Shown in pieces: positions 11,034 to 23,451 of a stretch of DNA of 64,000 nt. Location of the stretch: contig NC_003070.9 of NCBI RefSeq assembly GCF_000001735.4, positions 2,604,001-2,668,000 of the forward strand, in the 5' to 3' direction. This stretch comes from Arabidopsis thaliana. Taxonomy: Eukaryota > Streptophyta > Magnoliopsida > Brassicales > Brassicaceae. The first letter of the stretch is position 1. Every line of letters starts with the position of its first letter. Under the pieces are notes generated by a model. The model did not search any database. It was given only the letters and a program-made list of their open reading frames with translations, and was not told the origin of the DNA. The position numbers were made by a program, and so were the translations under genes.

Positions 11034-14000
11034 ATGCAAGGGAATCGCGACGGCTCGTGGTCACTACGCGCCTCCGCGTACGGTGGAAGCGGCAATGGAA
11101 ACGGAGGGTATCTTCCTCAAACGACTCCTGTATTTCACAATTACATTGTCAAACAACAACAACCCATCAGATACAATTTCCAGACGCAGCAGAATCTCAA
11201 TTTCCCTCATCCACAATTTGGCGGCGGCGCTAATGTAGAACTTATTCGAATTGATAAGGCCGTAAACAATACGCGTAAATCATTAATTGCTGCTGGAGAC
11301 AACGTATCTTCGACTAGAGTTTCGCAATCGGTTTTAGCACAACTTCAGGCTGACACTTGGCGTTCCTTGGGGATATGGATGCAAGATGTTCCTTCGCTTC
11401 GCCAACTCATGGCCCTTGAAGGCAAGGTAAAGCTTAAAATTTTCTATATTGCAAATGAAACAGAGCCTATCTATTGCAAAGTTGATTCCTTTTACTTAAA
11501 ACCTTTGAATCTTGTAGATCATTGCATTTATTCACTGCTTCATTGGCGCTAGAGGAATCGTGACATTGCATGATTTGGAAGTGGCAATATGCCAAAACGA
11601 GTTTGTTGGTTGTTTTGATGATCTGGGATTGGGACCTTTGCTGCAGCATCCACTTGTCTTGCTCTATTTTCCATCCGTCTATTGTTCTACTGCCCCAGTT
11701 AAGATCACTAGTGAGGAGATAATATCATTACTTGATAGCTATCTAAACACTTACGATATTGACGATGTTAAGCTCGATGAATTCCTGGATTTTGTTGCTG
11801 AGGCTAAAGCAGTTACAAGCAAGGAAAAGCTTGGTGTCCGTATTCAGAACTTGCGGTATGATCAGTTTGATAGTTTTTCTGTGCGTTGTTAAGATCTTTT
11901 GATTTTTTTGGATGTTGAATTGAAGTTTGGTTACAAGTGAATGAATCTGGTTTTTAAGGAATCACTAGATTATTGTATTAGTTGGTTGTATATGTTCGCA
12001 TTAGCTGATTTTATTTGTTTAATGCATTTTATAGGATGTATGTATCTTTCATTCAAGATGCGAAGAGACAAGAAGGCGAAATATTGAAGATCGTATTGAC
12101 TGAACTGCATCAGAAGTATCGCATCCTCTCATCAAAGAAACAACGGCAAGATAAGGATTATTGTGGCAAGCATACAAGATTTAATTCACCGAGCTCGGAG
12201 GAAAATGATAGTGCTGATTATGAGGTTGAAAATGTTAAAAGATCTGACCATTTCAGTAGTTGTCCGTATTCATCTGCTGAAGAAGAGGTTAAGCAGCTTG
12301 GGAGCTCCAGTAAGAAAAGGAAGGCTGAAAGTCGTAATCATGAAAAATCTGATTCTCCCAAGCTGCTTAGAAGAGGCCCCTCTAAGTTGCGTAGAGGACA
12401 TGTGAAACAAAAGATACCTAAATCGGCAGATGATTCTGATGCGCAGATTTTCAGTGTCAATGACGCTGATTTCACTCTTTCTGAAGGAGCTTTGAAATTG
12501 TTCATCTCAACTTGGAAGGAAACATGTAAAGAGCTAAGCATCTCAGTGGTAAGTCCATGTTGGGTATATCGAGATTGGATGACTGTTTTAATCATATATC
12601 AGATATATCTCTTTGCTTTAATCTGACGGTGAATTATCATAGGCGATGAGTGGTGAGGCTGTATGTTTTAATCCTCTAATACTCTTTTATTTTTGTAGTT
12701 TGTCAAGAAATTGTTGTCTTTTTACAACTTGGGGGGATCCGAAGTACACGGTCAGATTAAAATAGCTACAGCTGTGTCCTCATTTCCATTTGTTGGATTA
12801 CTACATGTCGCTGTGAGTTAGTGGTCATATTTTCTTATACGGGATTTCACCTTTGCTATTCCGATTTACACCCAAAATCATTTTCTACTCCACTGTTCCA
12901 GTTTACTTGCCTTTTTATCGTTTTTCTCTCCTTTGTTATTTTTTTCCAAGTTGAAAAGATAGTAGATATTTTCACTGTGTAACCCAGGCCAGACTGTTTT
13001 TTGTGATACCTCCTTTTCAAATTTTGAGAAATTTGCTGGATTCAGAAGCTAGACGATTTCCACCCATACTTTTTCAACTTCTTGGTTTTAAGCTATTGCT
13101 CTTTTTTTTCTGTTGCTTCTTGTGTTTATTTTTTTTCTGTGTGGTTCAAGCCTCATTGCTCTTAATCTGAGACTTAGCACCCAGTTGTCAAGTCTTGGTA
13201 TTGAGTTCAGAAAATGTAAAAAGCTTCCCTAATTCAGCTTTGCTCTTTGATTCTGCATGTGCACATCAATATGTCACTGAGGCAGGCTGAAAAAGGATAA
13301 AAGTTGCGCCCCTTGTCGCCTCCAGTCCCGAATTCGTGTACATGTTTTCGTCTAAAATTAATTGATGGAAACCTTCCAATATCCCAGGTTGCAGATTCTG
13401 TCCTTTGAATTTGAAACATCTGTAAAGGAATGTCTGAAACTGAAACCTGGTTTCATTTCTGAAAATTTCCCCCTTGTTATTTCCTTTTACATCTGAATTT
13501 GACATGTAGTTTGTCTCAATATTTTTTTACACCTGGTTTGGAGCCTTCTGCAAAAAGCTTCTAGCTCACTCTTCCAGAAGTGTTGCATTGTCTTTCTTCA
13601 AATATCGTTGTTTTAGTGGGAAATCTGTTTCAATCTTTCATTGAATATTTATCTCGCTTTTATAATCTTTCATCATTTCGTTTCCTTTGCTGAAGGATAA
13701 AGTTGCATATGCCCGTAATAGAATAGTAACTTCGTTTTTTTTTCCCTTTTAATCAGAAGGAGCTTGTAACAGAGGCTCTTGAAGAACAGATACCGACTGA
13801 AATCACAATTACAAACTTGGTTGCTGGATATAATGATTGTACAGGCACAAGGTCCCGAGCGAATATGCCAAACCCGACGAAGAGTTGCTCAACGCCAGTG
13901 ACTCTTGCTCATAATTCCGTCTCAACTGACTTCAGCATAAGAAATCAGCTTCATACCGGCGCACTTTGGGCTGCACAGGCGCAAGAGTCCGGTAAAAAAG

Positions 14001-14368
14001 GTGAAGAAATAGCTTACAGATACTTTGTTGCAAAATATGGCAAGAAGGCACTGGTTAAATGGGTTAATGAGCATAGTGAAACCGGATTACCTTACGACCT
14101 TATCATCGAAAACAGAGGAGGTAACAAAGAGTACGTAGAGGTGAAAGCAACTGTATCCACAGGGAAAGACTATTTCAATTTGTCAGTGAAGGAATGGGAG
14201 TTTGCCAATGAGAAAGGAGAGAGTTACGTTATAGCTCATGTTTTATTAGGCAACAGTAATGCCATCCTCACACAACAAAGGAATCTTGTCAAATTACGCC
14301 AAGACGGTCATCTCCGGTTATTGATTCTCATGCCTAGCCAGCGAAACGAGGTCAACGTTGCATTCTAA
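11034..14368 (+). CDS. NVL: NO VEIN-like protein with C-terminal DUF3883/nuclease-fold domain
   Basis: Exons 11034-11426, 11518-11855, 12035-12548, 12699-12812 and 13757-14368 join to exactly 656 residues. The N-terminus is glycine- and glutamine-rich, the middle is charged and serine-rich with basic KKRK-type clusters, consistent with a nuclear protein. The last exon holds a DUF3883-type domain, beginning at GKKGEEIAYRYF (about residue 532). It carries a D ... ExK arrangement (YDLII near 567 and YVEVKAT near 581-583) that resembles the PD-(D/E)XK nuclease core. NO VEIN is a much larger nuclear factor needed for vascular development and auxin-dependent patterning; this gene corresponds to At1g08300, its short relative. 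Catalytic activity has not been shown to my knowledge. Intron 4 (12813-13756) is unusually long at 944 bp and T-rich, with no coding content seen. Confidence 0.88.
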
Positions 14369-15133
14369 ACCCCAATTGAGTTTTTTTTGTTTCCATTTAT
14401 TTTGAAAATACTAAAGAGTAATTTATTAAGTTTAAGACTAATTTTTTGTTTTAACCTTAGGTATTACTCTTTTTTTGGTTTCAACATCCGGAATTTGGAT
14501 AGGTGATAATATTATAAAGAAAAAGACCTTTTCCAAATTCAAACCGGTTACTTGAACATGCATCCAAGAGATTTGATTTTGTAAATTAGATACAACCGTC
14601 AAGGATTGGGATAGGGAATATTCGAAAATCATCCCCAAAATAAGAACAGACTGTGAAAATGCTGCTTCCAAGGAATTATCATGTGAAGTTTCCGAATTCA
14701 TACGCATATGTACATATAAGCTAACTTGTAGGCAGGAGGAACAAGATTGAGATTGGTGAGTTGGCTGTGGCGTCTGGAGTTTTACAAAGCTGTAAACTAA
14801 GACAGCTAAAGGATCAAGTCTGAAGAATGGTTTAGCCAAAAAGCATCAGAAGAGGAATATTTTGCTCGATTCTTTATTCCTTCAAATTCAATACACCAAC
14901 GACGAGGCTACTTGCTTTTCCTTCGAGTAGCCATCTTCGTTATCAATCATCGTCATCATCTAGTTTATATAAAGATCAAACCTTTGACCATTTATACCGT
15001 TTTTGTGTCCCAGACTCAAAGCAATTATTTTATCCTTTGGTATGTCCTGGAATTTTATTTTATTTTGGCCACCACAAATCAGTTACTATGGCTAAAATCT
15101 GTGTCTTCTTGTAGTGTTACTGAATCAGGGTTG
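14369..15133. other. Intergenic region and probable spliced leader of the alpha/beta hydrolase gene
   Basis: No separate gene is seen. A likely 5'-UTR intron runs from 15040 (TTG|GTATG) to 15114 (TTCTTGTAG). If it is spliced, it removes an upstream ATG at 15088 that would otherwise open an eight-codon reading frame ending in the intron's TAG. The first 400 bp are the NVL 3' flank. Confidence 0.5.
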
Positions 15134-16338
15134 ATGGGGGATTCTCCTGCTAGTTCAAATAGAGTTAAGCTTCGGGATGGGAGATTCTTAGCTTATAAAG
15201 AAAGAGGAGTTCCAAAGGAAAAGGCCAAATACAAGATCATTCTTGTTCATGGCTTTGGAAGCTCCAAAGATATGAACTTCTCTGCCTCAAAAGTAAAAAT
15301 GCTTAATATCTTGTCTGGATGTTTGAAACGCCTCTGCTTTTATATTTGTTATCCTTAAAACAAACAAAGAATGGGAAAACCCTCACTTGGATTTAGTTTT
15401 TTCAGGAGCTTATAGAAGAACTTGAGGTGTACTTGCTATTCTACGACCGTTCTGGATATGGAGCATCAGATTCAAACACAAAACGTTCGTTGGAAAGCGA
15501 AGTTGAAGACATAGCAGAACTTGCAGATCAGCTGGAGTTAGGACCTAAGTTTTATCTAATTGGAATTTCCATGGGATCTTACCCTACTTGGGGTTGCCTA
15601 AGACACATACCTCACAGGCAATTTAACCATTCCTGAAACCCTTAAGGATAAGTTGTAAACAGATGAGAAACTATTCCGTTGTCTTTGCAGGTTATCCGGC
15701 GTGGCTTTTGTTGCTCCGGTGGTTAATTATCGATGGCCTTCACTTCCGAAGAAGCTAATCAAAAAAGATTATAGGACAGGTATTATCAAATGGGGTTTGA
15801 GGATATCAAAATATGCACCTGGACTGTTACATTGGTGGATCATTCAAAAGCTCTTCGCTTCAACTAGTTCGGTCCTTGAAAGCAATCCGGTCTACTTCAA
15901 CAGCCACGACATAGAAGTGCTCAAGCGAAAAACTGGTTTTCCCATGCTTACTAAGGTCACTCCTAGTTTTCTTCAGTTTGTTGTGATTGATCAGCTTTGG
16001 CATGATTATATATCTCTACCTTACAGGAAAAGCTACGGGAAAGAAATGTTTTCGATACTCTAAGGGACGATTTTATGGTTTGTTTCGGGCAATGGGACTT
16101 CGAACCCGCGGATCTAAGCATCAGTACAAAGAGCTATATTCACATCTGGCATGGTAAGGAAGACAAAGTTGTTCCATTTCAACTTCAAAGATGCATTCTG
16201 CAGAAACAACCTTTGATCAACTACCACGAAATCCCCCAAGGCGGACATCTGATCGTACACTACGATGGCATTTGCGATACGATTCTACGTGCACTATTGC
16301 TCAAGGAAGAACAACAAAAGCTGTATAAAATAAATTGA
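15134..16338 (+). CDS. Alpha/beta-hydrolase fold protein
   Basis: Exons 15134-15292, 15406-15617, 15691-15955 and 16027-16338 encode 315 residues. The hydrolase fold is clear: an oxyanion segment IILVHGFGSSKDMN, a nucleophile elbow GISMGS with the catalytic serine, an acidic residue in HIWHGKEDKVVP, and a C-terminal GGHLIVH carrying the catalytic histidine. It lacks an obvious transit peptide or anchor from this start, so a soluble protein is likely. The substrate is unknown; many plant relatives are annotated only as alpha/beta-hydrolase superfamily members. The junction after exon 2 uses a GC donor (CACAG|GCAATT), which is the only choice that keeps the reading HIPHRLSGVAFVAPVV. It corresponds to At1g08310. 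The ATG is the first in frame downstream of the proposed leader intron. Confidence 0.87.
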
Positions 16339-16499
16339 TTTGTAACAGATTCTGTGTTTGATTGATTGATTCAGTTCTACAAAACAAAGTATGTTCAAAG
16401 TGTACATTGTACAATGACAATATATATGTGTATAATATAAAGTGTTTGAATCAATGAATGTATTAGTGAAACAAAGTAACATTTGAGATATTTGTGCAA

Positions 16500-17477
16500 T
16501 CAGCTGCTTCTGCTATTTGGATTTTCATTGAACAAATAATCAAAACGTGAATCGCCGCCGCCATTACCGGAGACAACGAGCTTCAACAGATCAACCGCTT
16601 TCTTCCTTCCTTTCAGACTACCATTCTCAGCTACATACACGATCCCTTCCATGGCTCCTTCATCAGCACCAGACGCAACCGCCGCCGCAACTTCAGACCT
16701 CGCTGCAGCTCCTCCACATCTCGCCAGATTCAAAAGCGCACCAACGGAGTTCTCTTTGATCCGTAGGCTCGAACCAGTGCAAGGATCTAACAGATCCGCT
16801 AGAACGTTAGCTCCTGAAACTCTCCTCATCCCGTCCTCGCTATCTTCGCATCCAGCGACTTGCGCCATAACCGCCGTCGCATCTTCAACGATCCCGCACC
16901 GCGAATCTTTCACGATCAGCGAAAACAGAGCCGGAATCGCGCCGAGAGAGATCATCGTCGATCGGTTCATCGGATACAGAGCGATCGCGAAGAGTGCCTT
17001 GAGCGAGTCTTTGATCGATCGAGGATGCGAATCTGGATATCTAATGATGTGAATGAGGGAGAAGATGATATCGCGCTTAGATCCGATGATAGGTCGGTAA
17101 GACTCTTCGGCTATCAAAAGGCTATAAATCGTAGCGGCGGAGGATTGAACCGCGGCGGGGGAAGTGGTGGTGTCGTGATGACGAAGCGCGTGAGAAAGCG
17201 CGTCGAGTAAGCCGCGTGAAGACATTAGGGGTTCGCGAGAGGTGATTGAGAGGTTGAGGAGAGTCGCGGCGGCGTTTTCCTGAGAAGAGTGTGACGACGA
17301 GTAAAGAGTCTCGGCGAGGTACGGAATAGCTCCGGCGTCGGCGATGATTAGACGGCTATCAGGATCTTGTTTGGAGATGAGTCTAAGCTCAGCTAAAGCA
17401 GCGGCTCTGGTTTGCTCAGAGACAGAGCTAAGCCTGGAGACGATTGTTGACATGGTTCTACGCTTTGCTGTTTCCAT
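16500..17477 (-). CDS. ARM-repeat protein
   Basis: This is a single-exon gene of 325 residues beginning METAKRRTMSTIVSRL. Degenerate armadillo repeats of about 42 residues run through most of the length, with recognisable helices such as ARAAALAELRLIS-type, SQENAAATLLNLSI, SIKDSLKALFAIALYP and KENSVGALLNLARCGG. The closest plant relatives by pattern are the ARM regions of U-box E3 ligases, but no U-box is present, so it is an ARM-only protein that probably acts through protein binding. Its 3' end is 161 bp from the convergent hydrolase gene. The coding part is much more GC-rich than its surroundings, as usual for intronless Arabidopsis genes. The position corresponds to At1g08315. No specific partner can be named from sequence. 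Confidence 0.85.
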   Translation of the reverse strand: METAKRRTMSTIVSRLSSVSEQTRAAALAELRLISKQDPDSRLIIADAGAIPYLAETLYSSSHSSQENAAATLLNLSITSREPLMSSRGLLDALSHALRHHDTTTSPAAVQSSAATIYSLLIAEESYRPIIGSKRDIIFSLIHIIRYPDSHPRSIKDSLKALFAIALYPMNRSTMISLGAIPALFSLIVKDSRCGIVEDATAVMAQVAGCEDSEDGMRRVSGANVLADLLDPCTGSSLRIKENSVGALLNLARCGGAAARSEVAAAVASGADEGAMEGIVYVAENGSLKGRKKAVDLLKLVVSGNGGGDSRFDYLFNENPNSRSS

Positions 17478-18287
17478 TGAGAAGATTTTGATGAAATAGA
17501 GAACAATTCTCTGTTTTTTATCTTTATCTTCAAACCCTAATTATCGTTTATTGGATGATGGAGTTACGACTTTTTGTTGAACAAGCCACTTGTATTAATT
17601 GTATTAAAGAGTAAACAAGAATGAAAGAGTCATTGATAATTCATCTAAGTGGGAATTAAAGGTCTTAACTTTTTTCTTTCGTCAACAAAAAGGTACAACT
17701 TTGTCTTTTTATACCAGAATTGTACTTCTTTATCCAGGATTCAGGAACATGTGTCAGATCTTTATTCCATAAGAAAAACTTGATCGTACGAAAAAAATTC
17801 ATGCTCTTGTTCTTGTACTTGTAGAGATATTTACGTTTCTGTTTAAAATTGAAAATAATTGAAATTAAATTTCAGTCATCCTCTCCAAAGCATTCGTGAA
17901 ATTAAATTTCAGTCATCCTCTTGTACTGTCGAAGAGATTCAACATTCATTTTTTTCGTGGTACGTTAATTTCATAGTAGCATAAAACTATAATTAAAAGA
18001 AGAATGTCGAAGGAAGATCCTATCTTTTCTCTAGTACAACTTTAAAGGAAATAGGTGAAATTACGACAGACAATGAAACTTGGCCTTTTAGTTATACAAA
18101 GTTTCATTCCATTCAGAAATTGGAGAAGTGGTTCCGAGATGACTGAACAATCTGCAAATCCGTCGTCGTTTGACAAGAGGTTTCATCACTCATCAGTGTC
18201 CTATTCACATTGATAATTCCCGATATCAAATTCATATTTTAGCATTATTATACGTCTATGAAATGTATATATGCATAAAAATGTGTC
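17478..18287. other. Intergenic region upstream of the ARM-repeat gene
   Basis: This 810-bp AT-rich stretch is the promoter of the ARM-repeat gene and the 3' flank of TGA9. It contains a 25-bp perfect direct repeat (17860-17884 and 17897-17921), listed separately. No gene is seen. Confidence 0.55.
17860..17921. repeat. Perfect 25-bp direct repeat, 37-bp period
   Basis: Positions 17860-17884 and 17897-17921 are identical and share a 12-bp spacer. The unit contains a small palindromic core, GAAATTAAATTTC. It lies about 385-445 bp upstream of the ARM-repeat gene start. It could be a recent short tandem duplication or a duplicated binding site. Confidence 0.85.
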
Positions 18288-21200
18288 TTACTCTCGTGGG
18301 CGTGACAACCAAAGGGAGCTAAGAGCTCTGAGCCGTCCATAGTACTCTCCGATGACTAGGAAACACCGTGCAGCTTGTCGGACGGTCAAGATCCGCCTCA
18401 GCTGGTGAACGGTCTGCTGCCTCAAGTTATCAGCCTTCATTTAGATTAATAATAGAAAGAAAAAGATTACAGTTAGTAATCACATCTTTTGACATTTTAA
18501 GATTATTTCAATATTTCTTTTGGTAATATTATTAAAAACTAATAATTATAATTGCATACCTACTTACTACCTTGGTGGGCTAATGGGTATTACAAAAGTC
18601 AATACATATCAATAACAATCAATTTGATCATAATGTTTGAAAACAAGAAATTTTTTTAAAATATTTTTGTTGAGTTCAAAACAAAACATTGAAAGAGATG
18701 GAGAATACTTTTAACATATTCTCTTTGTCTTTTTTTCAGCTATATTATATATAAAAGGTAAAAACAAGTTGGTGAAAGAAATTTGGCTCTTGGAATAATT
18801 AAATCAAAGACCAAAACAACATATAATTATTATAGAACATCAAATGTTGCTTTCACGTATTGTCTGTTTCTGGATTATTTGTTTTTTTTTCAATTAGATA
18901 ATTTAGCCAGCACATACGTTTGTTCATATATGTACGCAAAATATATGCACGTATTTCCGCATTTTTAAACATTTGTACATCTAGTATATATATAAAACGT
19001 TAAAATTTACCCAATATATTTCTAAAAAATATATTCGAATTCCTCTCTAACTATAAACCAAAATACGTTGCAAATTTTGTTTAGTCAAAAACTATCTACA
19101 GTTATATAGTAGGTCAAATTTTGTGTATATTTCACACGGTGTTTTTTTCTCTCGTTTGCATTCGTTTGTAATTATTGTTCGAGCAAATGAAGTAAAAAAA
19201 AAAAAAAGATAGGTGAGAAAATGGAACCTGGCGGATAAAGCCTTCGAGATTAGAGATCTTTCCGAGAGCGACAGCCATTTGTTGCATTCCGTCAATGACT
19301 GGAGATGCGGCGAGAGTATCGATGAGAGATTGCTGAAGTTGTTCGAGGCCTTGCGAGAGAGCCTCCTCTGCTTGTTGCGACGAGTGTTGTAGGCTATATA
19401 TTCCCATCAGTTGTTGCTCCGTCAATAGATCCATTTGCGACACCAATATCTAAGATCACATCCCTTTCTTTAGTTAATCATGATTCCACAACTTTTTTAT
19501 CACACGCAAATAATTAAACCGAAGAATACTCATTTCTGTTTACATTTTGCAGCAATGTTTCAGATTTGTTGATGTAATTTACTAACGTGAATATCATTTT
19601 GTTTTTCAAACGCAAAACCTAAAACTTACGTTTGTAATCATGGGGTAAAGTAAGGAAGAACAAGTCGAACCTTGATTAGGTCGGATGGACGGAAACCAGC
19701 CATCCAAATAAAACAACGTTCGGCTGGGGACATCCATGTCCCAATGATGAGGTGAAAAACATCGGCTTTCGCTGCCACGGCTTTTAATCGGAATATCTCA
19801 TCAAAATGAGCAATGTAACCGTCAACGATCAACCTTAAATCATTGTCAGATAAATGAGCCTGAAGACCGGTTCGAATCTCCGACATATGCCGGTTATCAT
19901 CCTCTAGCCATCTCCCATATTCCATGTCAAATATTGCAGCTCCTACGTACATTCGATTTTCAACATTTTGTTAATAATAGTTTAACCATTATTGTACTTA
20001 TTTTAATACAATAATACATTGCAATTGGTGTTTTAGGTTTCAAGTACCGGAAGTGATGTTAGGTCCTGGTGGTCCACAACCACCCATGAACAGCCCCTAC
20101 CATCGACATAAACAATATATTAATTTCAACAAACAGACATTATTAATAACCAATGAACAATTGAGAAACTTAGCAAATGACAGGTTTTGACAAATTTAAA
20201 AAAAGATTTAGCAGAATATATAGGATTATAGGAATATAAATGATTCAATTTCAACCTGAGAACGAGCTCGCTGAAGTTCTTGCTCCAATTGGGAAAGCTT
20301 TATCCTACTTGATTCTAGCTGTTGCACATACGCCTGCTCAAACCATATGTATATGCATTTGTTATTTTCATACTAGTATCATTACATATAGAATAACAAG
20401 AAATGCGGAACTTATACGTTCATAAATGAATTATAGAAGACTGGTAAATGGTAGATAAAGAAATAAATGCTCATGTAACAGCGGTTTCCAAGAAGAATAA
20501 AAGACACCACTGCGTATGTTTTACTAGTAGCAATAGCATTATTGTAATTCTATGCAACAAATTATCATTTGGAAAAAGTAGCAAAGAATATATAAATAGG
20601 TCAAAAAAACAAAAACAAATGATAATAATTTGAGGTGAAAAGTCAGGCAATTATATGGTCATACCTTTTTCCTAAGACGGCTTTTGCGAGCAGCTTCTCT
20701 ATTTTGGGCCAAACGTCTCAACGTCTGCATAATCCAGATTTAAGAACATTTAAACAAGAAGTTAACGAATTAATTCAGGTAAAAAAGGTTACTAAAAAGT
20801 AAGTACATATATAGGAATGGATATGTCTCCTCGGGGGAGTCAAATAAAATGTATAGGAAATGATGATGATGAAAGTTAAAGTACCTTAGCATCAAGCTGT
20901 TTGCCTGAAGTTGTAGCCTTCCTCTGCAATGTCAGAGAACAGAGATGAAAATAGAAATTCATTCAGTGGAAAGAAAGTAAACATAAATTAAATTGTGTGA
21001 GTGAAGTCGACTCATGTGATAAATATTTAAATACCATTTACACACAATTAAAAAAACAGCATTATTAAATACTTTTTTTTAATGTAATATTAAATCTAAG
21101 CAATATGAACTCATTTAGGGAATATATGTGTTGTTAAAGTAAACATAGAAATGAGGATATGTAATCATGTAGTAAAAAGTAAATTATAAAAACAATAATA

Positions 21201-21562
21201 ACACCTAGGAAGATTCTTCTGCTTTATTCCGCTTTTTGGGGATTTCATTTAATAATTTGTATTTTAAATTTGTCTGTTTTCATTATTTTATCAACGATTC
21301 GAGAGGTCAAAATTCTGAATTTTCTCTGATCCGTTTCCTTTTTGGGATCTGTGTATGTTTTTGTTTTATTGGAAAGATTTGTTAGGACATAGACATATAT
21401 GAAAAAGCATGTGCATGCATATCTATCAAATGACAAGGAGAGAGAGAGATAGGCTAATGATATACATACCATGTACATGCACCAAATTAAGCATGCATGT
21501 TTCATGATGACTCCAAGTACGTACCATGCATATATCTCTTTCTAAAATTAAATTTTAAAAAG

Positions 21563-21598
<36 letters not shown>

Positions 21599-23451
21599 GT
21601 ACCTTATCTTCCGAAGGTTTAGGAGGAGCTAAAGTTCGAGAAGTGGAAGGAAGTCCAGATGTTGAACTTGAGTTTGCCATGTTATTATGATGAGGTTGAA
21701 GCATGAGATGATGTTTGCTACTCATAGGAGACTCCGGTTGTTGACTTTCAGCTTTGCCGGAGAAATTAGCCGATCCTGAATCGCTGCTCTCTCCTCCTGA
21801 CTTGGAACTCTCCTGCAATACATATTCAACATAATCATACTCATCATCATTAACGTATAAGATAATTAATAAAAAGTCAGAAAAGGGATAATCAATGTAA
21901 CTAAGGAGGAATTGACCTTAGCGTATATAATTTGACAAACGGGGTACTATAAGTTTATGTAATATAAAATAAAGTCAAGAGAAAGGAATGGAGTAATTAA
22001 CTACTCTAAAATCGCTATCAGCTTTTGAGTTGAAAGAAGCAAAAATAAGAGATAGTAAGAGGAACAAGAAAGCTGAAACATGTATATAAAAGTGAGGGTA
22101 AAATGAAAATATAAGTTTTAAGTTTAAATAGGAATGCCGAAAAAGGAGAAAAAAACAAGAGGAAAGGGTCAAAGAAGAAGAAAGGGTACAGTAGGAAGAG
22201 TTTGGTGAGTTCTGATTGGCCACGAAGGGAACATCTCCAGAGTCGTAGCTCCTCCTCCTCCTCCTAATAAAGCTGCAATTTTACCCATCATTACATTTAT
22301 CAGATATGTAATGTTCATATGTAATCATGTAGTATGCTAGCTACTTATTAAATGTGTGCATGCATGTATATGTGTTTTTGATGTAATTTAAGTAGTACTA
22401 CAATATATTCTACTTAGAACTAACTACATCATTTATCACGTGGAATCTATATATAACATGACACATTTTACTAATAGTATAATTATGAATATTTTGATAT
22501 AGAGGAAGTTAGGGAGTTGGTAAAAGATATTTTCTTCTTTTCTTATTTTCTAAATAAAGAGAAGAGAAATAGAAAAACAAGTCACGCCATCCAAGGCTCT
22601 CTTTTGCCTCCGTATCATCACCTAAACCTATCTAAAGACTTGTTCAGACTACTCTCAGCTTTTTATTTTGTTTTTTCCAGTTTCAGTTTTTTGCTCAGAA
22701 TTTTAAAAACTTTATTGGAGTTTGTTAAGGAAAGCTCACGTCATGAAGATTTGAGAGAGAGAGGGGGGCTTACGTGGCTTGGCTTCCTCGTTCCTATACT
22801 TGACACCTTGCAGAACAATTGCTTCTTCTAGCTCTCCAAAATCGAAACTGGACGATCCATCTTGGTTACTGTTTCATTTATTAATAGTATTGTTTAATTA
22901 GTACAAAGAGAATATTCATCATGTGTTACTACAACTATACAATCAGAAACCAAGAAAAATTGGAGACCAAAAGGAACAACAATTAAATTAAAATATAAAT
23001 ACTTGATTAGAGGGTCGCATTTTGAGTTAGAAGATTAATAAAGACGGTCGCATATAATGAAAGTTTACACAAAAGCTAAAGCACATATAAAACCTATTTC
23101 GGATGATCCATAACACATTTTTTAGTTTCTGTTTTACCTATAGATTTCCGTTGACCATTTCATATCTCATAAATGAAACCGTATAACATATCATAATACT
23201 ACTAAGAAAATGACAAATTGAGAATAAACAAAGAAAACCCATATAAAATTCAATTAGAGCTCAATATTAAGATATGTAATATGAATAAAGTTGAGCTTTA
23301 TGTATATGTAAAGAAGAAAAGACGAAGGAAGATTTGTTAATTACATGAAACCAGAAGATGGATGATTGTTGTTGAGACCATGAATAAGTGAATAAGGAAG
23401 ATGATGATTGTGGTTATGGTTTGTAGCTTCGCTCATTCTATGGTTCGCCAT
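18288..23451 (-). CDS. TGA9: TGACG-binding bZIP transcription factor TGA9
   Basis: Eleven coding exons on the minus strand: 23451-23345, 22868-22774, 22272-22190, 21812-21603, 20923-20885, 20724-20665, 20333-20256, 20096-20048, 19942-19671, 19449-19228 and 18434-18288. They give 453 residues. The N-terminus is His/Asn-rich. The basic region (QNREAARKSRLRKK, about residues 184-198) and leucine zipper (AYVQQLESSRIKLSQLEQELQRARSQ) occupy two tiny exons. A DOG1-type domain follows from about residue 240 (DMEYGRWLEDDNRHMSEIRTGLQAHL) and the end is RLRALSSLWLSRPRE, as in TGA factors. TGA9 works in the nucleus with TGA10 and ROXY glutaredoxins in anther development. A 5'-UTR intron is likely, with an acceptor TTTTGCAG about 58 bp before the ATG. 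The donor after exon 4 sits beside an (ATC)n tract. The gene matches At1g08320; other splice isoforms are possible. Confidence 0.93.
21564..21596. repeat. (GAT)11 microsatellite next to a TGA9 splice donor
   Basis: Eleven uninterrupted GAT units on the plus strand read as ATC on the TGA9 strand. The tract starts only six bases inside the intron that follows exon 21812-21603. If the intron were retained, the frame would add a polyisoleucine stretch. Confidence 0.95.

Noticed and set aside
16651..17210. Two plus-strand frames of 116-133 codons over the ARM-repeat gene
   Set aside because: They mirror a GC-rich single-exon gene on the other strand and are Arg/Ser/Ala-biased low-complexity.
21245..21505. 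86-codon frame in a TGA9 intron
   Set aside because: Contained entirely in an intron of TGA9 and composed of Ser/Leu/Lys-rich AT-biased codons without homology.
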